Shown: positions 28,173 through 37,737 of the stretch, piece by piece
Layout of the letters: every line of letters begins with the position of its first letter
Numbering within the stretch: the stretch's first letter is position 1
Source: Pedobacter sp. Leaf216
GTDB lineage: Bacteria; Bacteroidota; Bacteroidia; Sphingobacteriales; Sphingobacteriaceae
Direction: 5' to 3'
Length of the DNA: 64,000 nt
NCBI RefSeq assembly: GCF_001421515.1
Contig: NZ_LMKM01000006.1
Span: 78,307 to 142,306 of the forward strand
The notes under the pieces: model-generated
Told to the model about the DNA's origin: nothing
Seen by the model: the letters and a program-made list of their open reading frames with translations, nothing else
Database searches by the model: none
Made by a program: the position numbers and the translations under genes

Positions 28173-28394
28173 TTAGCCAAAAAGTATCCAGAAGGAAAAG
28201 ATATTCAAATGATCGACGCCCGGCACTAAATTTTCTTCAAGCATTTGAAGCATTTGAGCTGCGGAAAGTTCATCAGTTTTCCCAACAATTGAGCATTGGT
28301 GGTGACCGGGCGGATGTATGTGATAATTTTGCCTGTCATCATTTTCAGCCGGCTGCGAGACGAATAATGTGCCGTCTATTTTTTTTGTTTTCAT
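28173..28394 (-). CDS. Small hypothetical protein
   Basis: A 73-residue ORF (MKTKKIDGTLFVSQPAEN start) with a His-rich middle (YHIHPPGHHQC) and a hydrophobic C-terminus (LNIFSFWILFG). No family was recognised. It lies in the 550-bp gap between the hydrolase and the aldehyde dehydrogenase, on the same strand as both. It could be a small metal-binding or regulatory peptide, or a chance ORF. Confidence 0.4.
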   Translation of the reverse strand: MKTKKIDGTLFVSQPAENDDRQNYHIHPPGHHQCSIVGKTDELSAAQMLQMLEENLVPGVDHLNIFSFWILFG

Positions 28395-28505
28395 AACAGA
28401 TTTGTGGCAACTTGTAATGCGTTATAACCGATCACAGGAAATACATTATTTGATACCATGAATGATTCTAACTCATGCGGAAACGGTGCTCATGCGCCAT
28501 ACCCT

Positions 28506-29870
28506 TCAGGAAAAGCGGAGAATGTTTTTTAACAGGCTTTCTTTCCAGCGTTTATAGGGGTAATATTTCAATGTCGGTTCAAACCAGGTTGGCTTTTGAA
28601 GTATGCTTTTATAGTGACTGAAGCAACGAAAGCCCGCTTCACCGTGGTAAGCGCCCATTCCGCTTTGTCCTACACCTCCAAAGGGCAGATTTTCATTTGC
28701 AAACTGGAGTATCACTTCATTGACCGCACCGCCGCCGAAGGATACTTCAGTTAATACTTTTTTTCTCAGCGAATTGCTTTCTGTAAAAAGATACAATGCA
28801 AGTGGTTTTGGACGGGATTTTACAAAACTGATTACCTCCTCGATATTGTTGTAAGTAAGAATGGGAAAGATGGGGCCGAATATTTCATCTTCCATTACTT
28901 TATCACTGTGCGTGACACCTGTCAATACAGTAGGCTCCATAAACCTTGAAGGCATATCATACCTACCACCCTTAAATAGTTTTTGTTCGTCAATAAGTCT
29001 GATCAGGCGCTCCAAATGGCTGGTGGTTATGATTTGTGCATAGTTATCCTTTTCCAGTGCAAATTGGGCATGGTCAATCTCCTTTGAAAGTCGTGCTAAA
29101 AACTGATCTTCTATGCTTTTGTGAACATATACATAATCAGGAGCGATACAGGTTTGACCGGCATTCAGAAATTTGCCCCACACCAACCTCTTAACAATGA
29201 TGTTGAGATTAGCATCTGGTGCTACGATTGCAGGGCTTTTCCCGCCAAGTTCAAGGGTTACCGGAGTTAAGTGGCGGGCAGCTGCCTGATAAACGATCTT
29301 TCCAACAGCAACACTTCCGGTAAAAAAAATTTTATCATAGTGCTGCGCAAGCAGATCGGTTGTCTCTTGGACACCGCCCTGAACAACGGCAAAAAAAGAG
29401 GGATCAAAATTAGACCGGATCATCTTCGCAATCACGGCACTGGTATGATTGGTAATTTCACTGGGCTTGAGTATTACTGTATTTCCAGCGGCAATGGCAG
29501 CAAGAACCGGAGCAAGGCTTAAGCTAACGGGATAATTCCACGCGCCGATGATCAGGCAAACCCCGAGCGGTTCAGGTATGAGGTAGCTTTTTGCAGGCAA
29601 ATTTAACAGGTTTGTCTTCGCTCGTTCTGACTTCGACCATTTTGGCACATTCTTAATGTAACTATCAAGTTCCAGGTATAATCCTGAAAACTCGGTAAGA
29701 AAGGTATTGAACTGTCCTTTCATAAAATCTTTATGTACGGCATTAAGAAGTTCAGGTTCATGATCCTTGAGAACACGCTTGAGCTTCTTCAACTGTGCTA
29801 CCCTGAATGTCGGGGACTTGGTAATATTGGAATCGAAAAGGCTTTTTTGCAGATCTAAGATCTCTTTCAT
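28506..29870 (-). CDS. Aldehyde dehydrogenase family protein (class 3-like)
   Basis: A 454-residue protein starting at the ATG at 29870, which gives the typical length; an upstream ATG at 29951 would add 27 unconserved residues. It has the ALDH motifs VTLELGGKSPAIV (catalytic Glu) and NAGQTCIAPDYVYV (catalytic Cys), and ends with FSHYKSILQKPTW like the short class-3 or coniferyl-aldehyde dehydrogenases. It oxidises aldehydes to acids with NAD(P). It probably detoxifies aldehydes produced in the same pathway as the SDRs. Confidence 0.9.
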   Translation of the reverse strand: MKEILDLQKSLFDSNITKSPTFRVAQLKKLKRVLKDHEPELLNAVHKDFMKGQFNTFLTEFSGLYLELDSYIKNVPKWSKSERAKTNLLNLPAKSYLIPEPLGVCLIIGAWNYPVSLSLAPVLAAIAAGNTVILKPSEITNHTSAVIAKMIRSNFDPSFFAVVQGGVQETTDLLAQHYDKIFFTGSVAVGKIVYQAAARHLTPVTLELGGKSPAIVAPDANLNIIVKRLVWGKFLNAGQTCIAPDYVYVHKSIEDQFLARLSKEIDHAQFALEKDNYAQIITTSHLERLIRLIDEQKLFKGGRYDMPSRFMEPTVLTGVTHSDKVMEDEIFGPIFPILTYNNIEEVISFVKSRPKPLALYLFTESNSLRKKVLTEVSFGGGAVNEVILQFANENLPFGGVGQSGMGAYHGEAGFRCFSHYKSILQKPTWFEPTLKYYPYKRWKESLLKNILRFS

Positions 29871-30102
29871 GTTTGAAAAAAAATAAGTTTGACCAAGGCA
29901 CTTGGTGAGGTGATTTAAATTTTGAAAAGTTTGGCTTTGCATAAAAGACAATCTATGGCCTTGCGGCCTTTAAAAACCTTGGAATATTCCCCTAAGCCTT
30001 TCCCTAACCAACGCCTGGGGATACCACCTTAGCAGATTGTTGGTGAGAAACTAAAAGACTCTTTGCCACTAAAGTTGTTGCTCAAATGCGCAAAATATTT
30101 AA

Positions 30103-31017
30103 TTAAATTTGAAGCAGCACAGGAAGGTATAATTCACTGGCCGTTTGAGCTGACTTCCACAACTTTCTGGCTAGTGTCTCATCCGTTGCAACATCTTCTA
30201 TGGAAGCCGGAGCTGGATAGCCCCTCAACCCTCCGTCTGCGTCAGGCCCATAAAATCCACCTCCAACTACATCCGGTGACACTGATGCGTATAAAATCGA
30301 TAATGCACCTTGATCAACCTCCATGGATGGCCCCAATTGCGCTGCAAAACCATTTAACTCTTCGGCGCTCATATGTCGTGAGAGGTCACTTTTGGTGACT
30401 CCGGGATGAGCGGCAACGGATAGGACTCGGTCGCCTTGAGTCGAAATTCTGCGTTGTAATTCTAATGAGAATAACAGATCTGCAAGTTTGCTTTGACAAT
30501 ACTCCCGGAAGGGGTCATATGATTTTTCGGATTTAAGATTATCGAAATCGATGCCACCGTAAGTATAGGCTAGGCTCGTCACCGTTACAATGCGGGACTT
30601 CTCATGCTGAGCGAGCAGGGGGTAAAGGTGAGCGGTCAGCGCAAAGTGTCCTAAAAAATTTACTCCATACTGAGATTCGTAACCTTCGGCCGTATAGGAA
30701 AGGGGCGGATTCATTATGCCGGCATTATTGATGAGCAGGTGAAGAGGTATAGCTTTTTCCTTAATACCCTCAGCAAAGCGGGATACGGATGATAGGCTTG
30801 ACAAATCAAGCTGTGCGGCTTCGAGCTTCCCAGATTTAGGTTGTTTTTCAATTTCGGCAATAGCGGACTGGGCTTTGGTAATATCTCGGCATGCTAGAAT
30901 TACATGTGCACCTTTTTCATATAGAGCTTTAGCAGTTTCAAAACCAATACCACTGTTTGCGCCTGTAATGATCACGGTTTTACCGGATTGATCTGTTATA
31001 TCTTTTGTTGACCACAT
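30103..31017 (-). CDS. SDR family protein, retinol dehydrogenase/WWOX-like
   Basis: A 304-residue SDR with TGANSGIG, NNAGIM and YCQSK. Its longer shape (DPFREYCQSKLADLLFSLELQRR) is typical of the retinol dehydrogenase/protochlorophyllide-reductase-like group, so it is the most distant SDR in this window. A perfect motif B lies 75 bp upstream. It follows the GMC oxidoreductase gene on the same strand (201-bp gap), but each gene has its own motif B, so they are probably separate units of one regulon. Confidence 0.92.
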   Translation of the reverse strand: MWSTKDITDQSGKTVIITGANSGIGFETAKALYEKGAHVILACRDITKAQSAIAEIEKQPKSGKLEAAQLDLSSLSSVSRFAEGIKEKAIPLHLLINNAGIMNPPLSYTAEGYESQYGVNFLGHFALTAHLYPLLAQHEKSRIVTVTSLAYTYGGIDFDNLKSEKSYDPFREYCQSKLADLLFSLELQRRISTQGDRVLSVAAHPGVTKSDLSRHMSAEELNGFAAQLGPSMEVDQGALSILYASVSPDVVGGGFYGPDADGGLRGYPAPASIEDVATDETLARKLWKSAQTASELYLPVLLQI

Positions 31018-31087
31018 ATTTCTATTTTTTTTATAATCAGGATTAACTTAATTTATGGTGCAATATTAAGCAGATTGATTACGACAG

Positions 31088-31111
31088 CATATCACCTAAA
31101 TCGGTGATATG
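31088..31111. promoter_or_regulatory. Motif B inverted repeat
   Basis: CATATCACC-TAAATC-GGTGATATG is a perfect 9-bp inverted repeat with a 6-bp spacer, the best motif B in the window. It is about 75 bp upstream of the SDR at 31017. Confidence 0.65.
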
Positions 31112-31218
31112 CTTGGTGTTGAGACAGTTGGTGAATCCAGGAGCCTGACCTGCGTATTTGCTGTTCCCTGTAAATACAACTCATGTGAAACTAGATGTGG
31201 TTAGTGATGATCACCTAA

Positions 31219-32814
31219 TTATTGCGCTTGCGCAGCTATGAGTTTGGCAGCATATTCAGCAATCATGAGTGTGGGTGCATTGGTATTGGCTGCTGGAATA
31301 ACCGGCATTATGGAAGCATCTACAATGCGCAAGCCACGGATTCCGTGAACTTGTAGCTTTGGGTTCACTACTGCGTCTTTATCTGTACCCATGCTGCAGG
31401 TCCCGACCGGATGGGCATAGCTGCCTGCTGCGTCCTTTATAAATTCTGCGATTTCCTTTTTGTTTTTCACTTTAACATGTATTTTTTTAATCAGCTCAGC
31501 CATTTCAGGCTGTGAGGCGAGCTCAAGTGCAATCTCAACAGAATTCACGAGTGCCTCAAAGTCCGCTTTCTCACCCAAAAGGTTTGCATCAATATGCAGT
31601 GGAGCATCCGCGTTGGAAGACTTCAGTTTCAGTATCCCTCGGCTTTTAACCTGTATCAGGGCAGGTGCAATACTAAAGCAGTTAAGGGGGAAGGTAGTTT
31701 TTGCAGCAATGGCCTGTGATACAAACGGGACTTGCCCGCTTAATAGCATGAGGTCGGGGCGGCTAAGTTTCAGATTACTTTTCCAATAGGCCACAGCGCC
31801 CGAAAGATTGTTATTCACCGCTCCTAACGGAACCTTGGCTTCAAAAACCAACCCTTGCAAAAGCACATGATCATGCAGGTTCTTTCCTACGCCGTTTAGA
31901 TCGAGTTTTGGGCTTATGCCAAGTGCCTTAAGCTCTTGCCAGGGACCGATACCAGAAAGCATTAGCAACTTTGGTGATTCAATAGCCCCGGCGGACAGAA
32001 CCACTTCTGTCCCTGCCTTGACTATTATTCTGTTTTTGAACCAGTTAAATTCTACGCCGGTGCAGCGGTCGCCTGTAATTTCTATTTTATTTACCTTGGC
32101 ATTAGTAAGCACCGTAAGCCTTTCGTTGTTTAGGACTGGCTCGAGATAACCATTAAAAGGACTGCATCGTTTACCTTCGCTGATATTTGCCACCATCTGC
32201 CCCACCCCTTCAGGTGATCGACCGTTAGTATCTTTCAGAAACGGCATACCGAAAGATTGGGCGGCATTAATCAATCTCTCCGACACGATATGTGAAGGGT
32301 TGGTCCGCTCAATCCTTACTGGTCCGCCTGCACCATGGAAGTCACTCTCACCATCTTCCCAGTCCTCAATTTTTTTGAAGAAAGGCAGCACTGATTGAAA
32401 GTCCCATCCTTGGTTTCCCATATTTGCCCATCCGTTATAATCATCCTGATGACCTCGGGCCCATACCATTCCATTGATGCTCCCCGAGCCGCCAAGCACC
32501 TTACCACGCGGCAGGTTTAATAGATTATTTCCGGTATTCTTTGAAGACTCGTATCGCAGATCGTAGTCCACTATTGAGCCGATATTTTGTGGCCAGAGCC
32601 TTGCATCGGTTATCGAGCTAATGTTCACCCCATCAGAGGCGCTTTCGAGCAGAAGGATAGTCGCATCTGTAGTATCCAGCAGGCGTCTGGTTAAGGCACA
32701 GCCTGCGGAGCCGCCACCAATAATAATGTAGTCGTACTTTCCTTGGAGTTTCTTATTGCCCGGAGTTGTAGGGGCACTTTGCTTTAAATCTTGCGCTTTA
32801 TTCATAGGTTTCAT
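31219..32814 (-). CDS. GMC family FAD-dependent oxidoreductase
   Basis: A 531-residue protein with the GMC architecture. The FAD-binding loop IIIGGGSAGCALTRRLLD lies near residues 29-46, the signature RGKVLGGSGSINGMVWARG follows, and the C-terminal catalytic histidine is in AGSYAHPVGTCSMG. PAANTNAPTLMIAEYAA completes the family. Members oxidise alcohols such as choline, long-chain alcohols and glucose; the substrate here is unknown. A perfect motif B palindrome lies 43 bp upstream. Confidence 0.92.
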   Translation of the reverse strand: MKPMNKAQDLKQSAPTTPGNKKLQGKYDYIIIGGGSAGCALTRRLLDTTDATILLLESASDGVNISSITDARLWPQNIGSIVDYDLRYESSKNTGNNLLNLPRGKVLGGSGSINGMVWARGHQDDYNGWANMGNQGWDFQSVLPFFKKIEDWEDGESDFHGAGGPVRIERTNPSHIVSERLINAAQSFGMPFLKDTNGRSPEGVGQMVANISEGKRCSPFNGYLEPVLNNERLTVLTNAKVNKIEITGDRCTGVEFNWFKNRIIVKAGTEVVLSAGAIESPKLLMLSGIGPWQELKALGISPKLDLNGVGKNLHDHVLLQGLVFEAKVPLGAVNNNLSGAVAYWKSNLKLSRPDLMLLSGQVPFVSQAIAAKTTFPLNCFSIAPALIQVKSRGILKLKSSNADAPLHIDANLLGEKADFEALVNSVEIALELASQPEMAELIKKIHVKVKNKKEIAEFIKDAAGSYAHPVGTCSMGTDKDAVVNPKLQVHGIRGLRIVDASIMPVIPAANTNAPTLMIAEYAAKLIAAQAQ

Positions 32815-32856
32815 TTTTACAAAACCAAAAGTAGCAGCACTGCAGGCTCCGAAAAA

Positions 32857-32872
32857 TCACCTTTAAAGGTGA
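32857..32872. promoter_or_regulatory. Motif B palindrome
   Basis: TCACCTTTAAAGGTGA is a perfect 16-bp palindrome (5-bp arms, 6-bp spacer), 43 bp upstream of the GMC gene. Confidence 0.6.
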
Positions 32873-33082
32873 GGCCATCCCCTATCGGAGGTGCAGTCTA
32901 GTCTTCAATCCAAGACTCATCAGCATCTATAAATCGGAAAAAGCAACATGCTGGATCCCTTTTAATAGCGGTGTAATCCAACATTTTACACTAGAAAATT
33001 CCGCTAGGTTGGAGTAAATCCAAGCGTTTCTCAGGACATTGGCTTGGTCTATCATATTGGGTAATACTAGAAAATAAATAGT

Positions 33083-33540
33083 ATGAACAAAAACCATTGG
33101 CTTTTCGGGGCACATTTAAGTATCCATGCAGATGAGCAAAAGACTGCCGGAACATATGACATGGTTGAGGGAACTATGCAAAGAGGGATGGAAACTCCCA
33201 TGCATGAACACACCAAATATTCAGAACATGTCTATACGCTGGAAGGTGAGATCACCATTTACACCTCTATGGAAATTGTGGTATGAAACCTGGTGTCGAT
33301 TATTTCACTGCGGTAAATACGCCTCACGCGATAGCTCCAATGGGCGAAGGTAATAACAGATTGCTAGTTGTAGCAATATCCTAGTGGATTTGCTAAACTT
33401 ATACCGAATGTTGGAACGCCTGATGACGGGCATAAGCCTAACTCTATCTGAAAATGCGAAACAGGCGATGCAGCGGTTTATGATTGCTAGCACTAAAATT
33501 GGGCGATGAGATATTGGGCGCTGGGAACAGAGGGAAGCCA
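33083..33540 (+). pseudogene. Decayed cupin-domain gene
   Basis: The first 67 codons read as a cupin N-terminus (MNKNHWLFGAHLSIHADEQ, then HEHTKYSEHVYTLEGEITIY) closely related to the intact cupin at 43894-44343. After a frameshift near 33280 the next frame reads KPGVDYFTAVNTPHAIAP, matching the paralogue segment KAGDTYFIPTNVPHCL, then SGFAKLIPNVGTP. Two further frame changes restore SENAKQAMQRFMIAS and IGDEILGA, corresponding to the paralogue C-terminus. At least three disruptions make it non-functional. Confidence 0.75.
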
Positions 33541-33626
33541 AAGCTAAATCAAGTATGCCCCCATGCAAAAATTGCTGGGGGCTTGATCATCACCTAATAA
33601 TGGTCCATTGAGGATTGGTGGCTATG

Positions 33627-34274
33627 TTAAACGATATTCTGATGAATTGCTTTGGCTACAACTTCGGTAAGGGATGCGACATGCAGTTTTTCATAAATTT
33701 TTTTGATATGGCTTCTTACTGTTTCATAGCTTATATTTAATTCATAACCAATCATTTTATGGCTCAATCCGTTTACAATTGCAGAGAGCACTTCTTTTTC
33801 TCTTGCAGTAAGATTGTATTCTTCGTTTGTCACCGAGCGCTTGTTACGATAATCATATTGTAGTCTTGTAAGCACTTTCCGGGCGATTGAGGGACTCATT
33901 GGTGCCCCGCCGGCCCGCAGGTCTTTGATGGAATCTATCAGCGAACTATTTAAGCGGTTTTTTAGAATATATCCGGATGCTCCAACGGAAATTGCATCAA
34001 AGATGCGCTCATCATCCTCAAAAACTGTTTGAATAAGCACCTGAACAAGGGGAAACTCCATTGTCAGGACTCTAATTGCCTCGATCCCATTCAAACCGGG
34101 CATCTCGATATCCATTAATACAATATCAGGCCTTGAAATGCGAACCTGCTCCACGCAATCCATCGCATTTTCAAAACTTCCAACAATTTCGAATATGGGA
34201 TCCGTTGATAGCAGCCTGATAATGCTGTCGCGAATATTCTTGTTATCATCAAATATGGCTAGTCTAATGCTCAT
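33627..34274 (-). CDS. LuxR/NarL-type response regulator (orphan)
   Basis: A 215-residue response regulator with a receiver domain (D9-D10, phosphorylated Asp55 in DIVLMDIEMPG) and an intact LuxR HTH (LTAREKEVLSAIVNGLSHKMIGYEL, ending LHVASLTEVVAKAIHQNIV). It is about 50% similar by eye to the regulator at 24228, which lacks this C-terminus. No kinase gene is adjacent, so its partner may be the kinase at 21121 or one elsewhere. It lies among the motif B genes and is a candidate binder of that motif. Confidence 0.92.
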   Translation of the reverse strand: MSIRLAIFDDNKNIRDSIIRLLSTDPIFEIVGSFENAMDCVEQVRISRPDIVLMDIEMPGLNGIEAIRVLTMEFPLVQVLIQTVFEDDERIFDAISVGASGYILKNRLNSSLIDSIKDLRAGGAPMSPSIARKVLTRLQYDYRNKRSVTNEEYNLTAREKEVLSAIVNGLSHKMIGYELNISYETVRSHIKKIYEKLHVASLTEVVAKAIHQNIV

Positions 34275-34338
34275 GTTATCTGTTTTATATACCTTACACT
34301 TTCTTTACTCTGTCTGCTCCTTGGCATTTAGCCTTAAA

Positions 34339-35058
34339 TTATTGAACAGCATCCAACTCAGGCTGATCATAGAAAGCAGAAACTTCACCGAGCGTTTTCC
34401 TTTTCAGATCAGGAACGAAACAGTCCATTGCCGGATAACCTATCGGGAGTAACAAAAACGGTTTTTCGTTTTCCGGTCTTTGAAGTACTTTGGATAAAAA
34501 ATTCATTGGACTTGGTGTGTGTGGCAAAGTCGCAAGTCCGGCATTGTGAATGGCTGCCATCAGAAATCCACAGGCCAAGCCAACTGATTCGTTGACATAA
34601 TAATTATTTATCTTTTCGTTATCCTTTCCGATATCATAGGATTTCTTGAATGCTATAATAAGCCAGGGCGCGGTCTCCAGAAAAGGTTTATGCCAGTCAG
34701 TACCAAATGGTTTTAATGCTTCCAGCCATTTTTCCGGCATCCGGCTTTGATAGTTTTCAAACTCCTCCTTTTCTGCAGCCTGCCTGATTTGTTTTTTAAC
34801 CACCGGGTCTGATACGGCACAAAAAACCCAGGGCTGCTTATGAGCGCCTGATGGCGCTGTTGAGGCTGCAAGAATCAGCTGTTCGATTACCGTTTTGGGA
34901 ACCCATTGGTCTGAAAAATCCCGAATTGTACGTCGCTGATCTATCCAGCTCAGAAATTCCTGACTTTTTGTTAGCATCTCTTTATGATCGACGAAAGGCT
35001 TAGAATAGGACACATATGGGAATCCATCGATAATTTTTGTTTCTACTTTGTTTTCCAT
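34339..35058 (-). CDS. Nitroreductase family protein
   Basis: A 239-residue FMN-dependent nitroreductase-fold protein with RRTIRDFSDQWVPKTVIEQLILAASTAPSG (N-terminal FMN-binding), PHTPSPMNFLSKVLQRPENEKPFLLLPIGYP and a Glu/Asp-rich C-terminus. The start includes about 20 residues before the fold and resembles the iodotyrosine-deiodinase/BluB-like branch. It would reduce nitro or quinone compounds with NAD(P)H. It lies between the orphan response regulator and the MFS gene, all on the minus strand. Confidence 0.88.
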   Translation of the reverse strand: MENKVETKIIDGFPYVSYSKPFVDHKEMLTKSQEFLSWIDQRRTIRDFSDQWVPKTVIEQLILAASTAPSGAHKQPWVFCAVSDPVVKKQIRQAAEKEEFENYQSRMPEKWLEALKPFGTDWHKPFLETAPWLIIAFKKSYDIGKDNEKINNYYVNESVGLACGFLMAAIHNAGLATLPHTPSPMNFLSKVLQRPENEKPFLLLPIGYPAMDCFVPDLKRKTLGEVSAFYDQPELDAVQ

Positions 35059-35101
35059 TTCAAGAAAGTTTATATGTATGTTTTTTTAAGGTATGATTGC
35101 G

Positions 35102-36346
35102 CTATTTCTCAATATAATCGATATCTGCGGCGAATGTTTCGGTTGTTCTGCTCAATGCCCAAAAGGCGATGACGAGGGTGATTAGGCCTACGATAGCTCC
35201 TGCGAGAATCAGTGATCCGCCCAGCAAACCTTTCAGGTATTGAAATAGAAAAGAAAGTGGTATAACAGCGCCCCTTACGAAGTTTGGAACAGTCGTGGTA
35301 ACGGTTGCGCGGATATTTGTCCCGAACTGTTCGGCGGCAATGGTCAGAAAAAGTACCCAGTATCCTGCGGCAAAGCCAAAAAACGTGCATACCGCATAAA
35401 AACCCAACAGACTAAGATCCTGTAATGTGAGGTATAGGAATATCGCAATTGCGGTTAAGGACAGAAATACAAATACTGCTTTTACACGGCTTTTAAGATA
35501 CTGGCTTAGCATTCCGCTTACCACATCACCGACTACGGTTCCCCCATAGCAACAAGCTATGGCCAGGCCTGCATTTACAGTCCCATGAACGCCTAGCGAT
35601 TTTCCAAATTCAGGCGATAAGGTGATCAGTATTCCAACACCAAACCATAATGGAAGACCAAGCAGGATACATTTCAGGTATTTTAAAAATCGCCTACGCT
35701 CACTGAACAGCGAGATAAACTTACCCAGGTGTTGCCCGGTTGACTTTGCCTGGTTGAACATTCCGGATTCAGCAACCCTAACCCTTAATATCAATAGGCA
35801 AAGTCCCAGAATTCCCCCTGTTATGAACGCTGTACGCCAGTCAAATACCTGCGCCATAAAGTGTGCGGCTACCGCTCCGCTGATTCCGACTCCGGCGATA
35901 ACGGTGGTTGCGTATCCACGCTTTTCTTTTGGCATGAGCTCTACCACCAATGTTACCCCCGCGCCCAATTCACCAGCCAAACCAAAGCCGGCAATGAAGC
36001 GGAAAAAGGCATATTGTTCAACAGAGGTTACAAAGCCGTTTGCAATATTGGCCAGGGAATAAATCAGAATCGAAGACATCAGAACCGTCAGTCGCCCTTT
36101 CTTATCTCCCAGAATGCCCCAAAAAACTCCGCCTATCATCAGTCCGGCCATCTGAATGTTGAGCAGAAAAATACCTGATGTTGTTGCATGCTCACCGGTT
36201 AATCCTAGAGACTTAAGGCTTGGCAGGCGAACAATACTAAAAAGAAGGAGATCATAAATATCAACAAAATAGCCTAGCGAAGCCAGTACGATGGCCGCGA
36301 TGGGAAAGGTATGTTGAGGTCTATTTGATAACTTGGCTGTGTTCAT
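35102..36346 (-). CDS. MFS transporter (metabolite:proton symporter type)
   Basis: A 414-residue protein with about 12 TM helices. The loop 2-3 motif GILGDKKGRLTVL and the loop 4-5 GELGAGVTLVVELMPKEKRGYATT are typical of the MHS/sugar-phosphate branch of MFS, which carries organic acids or aromatic acids. Substrate and direction are unknown. It may share a transcript with the nitroreductase 43 bp downstream. Both motif A (158 bp) and motif B (76 bp) sites lie upstream, so it could belong to two regulons. Confidence 0.88.
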   Translation of the reverse strand: MNTAKLSNRPQHTFPIAAIVLASLGYFVDIYDLLLFSIVRLPSLKSLGLTGEHATTSGIFLLNIQMAGLMIGGVFWGILGDKKGRLTVLMSSILIYSLANIANGFVTSVEQYAFFRFIAGFGLAGELGAGVTLVVELMPKEKRGYATTVIAGVGISGAVAAHFMAQVFDWRTAFITGGILGLCLLILRVRVAESGMFNQAKSTGQHLGKFISLFSERRRFLKYLKCILLGLPLWFGVGILITLSPEFGKSLGVHGTVNAGLAIACCYGGTVVGDVVSGMLSQYLKSRVKAVFVFLSLTAIAIFLYLTLQDLSLLGFYAVCTFFGFAAGYWVLFLTIAAEQFGTNIRATVTTTVPNFVRGAVIPLSFLFQYLKGLLGGSLILAGAIVGLITLVIAFWALSRTTETFAADIDYIEK

Positions 36347-36421
36347 TTAAGTGATTGTTAGGTAGTAAATACTAATGGTTACGTTTGGTGCGAAATTAAC
36401 ATTGCTGGTATTACAGGGGAA

Positions 36422-36437
36422 TCACCTATATGGGGGA
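36422..36437. promoter_or_regulatory. Motif B site (one mismatch)
   Basis: TCACC-TATATG-GGGGA lies 76 bp upstream of the MFS start at 36346. The right half differs from GGTGA by one base. Confidence 0.45.
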
Positions 36438-36503
36438 TGTATGATTTCAGTGATAAATTTCAGATTAAAAACCCGCTTAAAGTTGGCAAATCCAAAGAAT
36501 CGA

Positions 36504-36520
36504 TTATGAATTTCAATGAT
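36504..36520 (-). promoter_or_regulatory. Motif A operator-like site
   Basis: TTATGAATTTCAATGAT lies 158 bp upstream of the MFS start. A CCAAAGAAT half-site lies 21 bp away. Confidence 0.45.
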
Positions 36521-36579
36521 TTGAGCACTATGAGTTTGACCTTTAGAAGCACGCCTTTGAGGAAGAAGTATGAAGATGA

Positions 36580-37047
36580 CTAATTAACACTATTTATAGT
36601 GACAGACTGAAGAAATGCAAGCATTTTTTCGGCATGGCCCGTACTGTCAAAGAATGCCCGGTATTTATAGCGGACGATGCCCTCTTCATCAATAAGAAAG
36701 GTTTCCCGACCACTAAAAATATGTGAATTTTTAACTCCAAAACTTTTTAACACCATATTACCAATGTCGCTGAGCAGAATAAAAGGCAACTTGTTATCAG
36801 CTGCGAAATGAGCATGGCTACTAATTTCGCCAAAATTTATCCCCACCACAATCACACCTGATTGCGTAAATTCTGGAAAGCTGTCGCGAAAAGCACAGGC
36901 TTGCCTGGTGCAGAATACACTGTCATCCTTTGGATAAAAAAAAATTACTATTTTCTTTCCACAATAGTCTCTACTCCTGAATATCTTTCCATATTGATCG
37001 CGCAAAGTAAAATCTTCTATAGGGTCTCCTATACTTAATGTGGTCAT
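36580..37047 (-). CDS. Peroxiredoxin, PrxQ/Bcp type
   Basis: A 155-residue peroxiredoxin starting at the ATG at 37047 (the frame could open ten codons earlier, but this start matches the paralogue). FFYPKDDSVFCTRQACAFRD contains the peroxidatic and resolving cysteines. It is paralogous to the gene at 6134, with the same motif C palindrome 44 bp upstream, so the two are probably controlled together. It reduces peroxides in the cytoplasm. Confidence 0.9.
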   Translation of the reverse strand: MTTLSIGDPIEDFTLRDQYGKIFRSRDYCGKKIVIFFYPKDDSVFCTRQACAFRDSFPEFTQSGVIVVGINFGEISSHAHFAADNKLPFILLSDIGNMVLKSFGVKNSHIFSGRETFLIDEEGIVRYKYRAFFDSTGHAEKMLAFLQSVTINSVN

Positions 37048-37090
37048 GCTGTTTATTTTTTCAAAATTACCAGACAAATCAGCAGGAAAT

Positions 37091-37106
37091 ATTAACCAGA
37101 GTTAAT
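37091..37106. promoter_or_regulatory. Motif C palindrome (Crp/Fnr-like site)
   Basis: ATTAAC-CAGA-GTTAAT is a perfect inverted repeat 44 bp upstream of the peroxiredoxin start, the same distance as at 6641. Confidence 0.6.
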
Positions 37107-37242
37107 ATCGTACAGGGAAATTTTCTATTGCAGATGCATTTTTTTGGTTAGCGTACGGCAACACATTTCCGCCTGACTTACGCATACAGCATGCATAAAA
37201 CTGAGCTCATGAATGATTTTCACGATTTTGATTCTCGAGAAT

Positions 37243-37258
37243 TCACCCAAATCGGGGA
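37243..37258. promoter_or_regulatory. Motif B site (one mismatch)
   Basis: TCACC-CAAATC-GGGGA lies 93 bp upstream of the YdhR-like gene at 37351. Confidence 0.4.
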
Positions 37259-37350
37259 TGCTGTCCTCCCTATTTGAGGGATTTTAGAGGTGGGGTTAAA
37301 TTTGGACTTTTGCCATGTGGTTCAATAGTGAACCGGTTTAATTTTTAGTC

Positions 37351-37656
37351 ATGCACGCACAAATTTTCACCTACGTGATTGACCTTCCAAACCAGGAAGA
37401 TTACGTCGCACAATTTACCGATCCTTTTGCAGCCCCGGTTGCAGCAGCTAAAGGCCTATATTCAAAAGTATGGATGGCTGATTTTGATCAAAAGTTTGCA
37501 AGTTTCTATGTTTGGGAAACCAAAGCGGATATGGAAGCATTTATGGCTTCTGAGATTATTGAGCAGGTTGGACAATTGCCATTTTTAAAAAGCCTGATAA
37601 TAACAGATTACCCCGTTGTGGAAGATGCTTCCAGGATTACCAAAGGTATCCGCTAA
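37351..37656 (+). CDS. YdhR-type putative monooxygenase
   Basis: A 101-residue ferredoxin-like protein of the YdhR family (KGLYSKVWMADFDQKFASFYVWETKADMEAFMASEIIEQ), related to ABM monooxygenases. E. coli YdhR is thought to act on aromatic or polyketide-like compounds. It is monocistronic and convergent with the cytochrome gene, with a hairpin between them and motif B upstream. It is a third ABM-like domain in the window, after the tandem protein at 4275. Confidence 0.85.
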   Translation: MHAQIFTYVIDLPNQEDYVAQFTDPFAAPVAAAKGLYSKVWMADFDQKFASFYVWETKADMEAFMASEIIEQVGQLPFLKSLIITDYPVVEDASRITKGIR

Positions 37657-37663
37657 GCAGCAA

Positions 37664-37695
37664 CTAACCTGCAATTGGAATTAATTGCAGGTTAG
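37664..37695. terminator. Hairpin between convergent genes
   Basis: CTAACCTGCAATT and AATTGCAGGTTAG are perfect 13-bp arms around a 6-base loop, between two convergent genes. It has no long T-run and could serve both directions. Confidence 0.6.
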
Positions 37696-37737
37696 TATTC
37701 TCCTGGTACCTGGTGCGAAAAACTACCCCAACATGTA

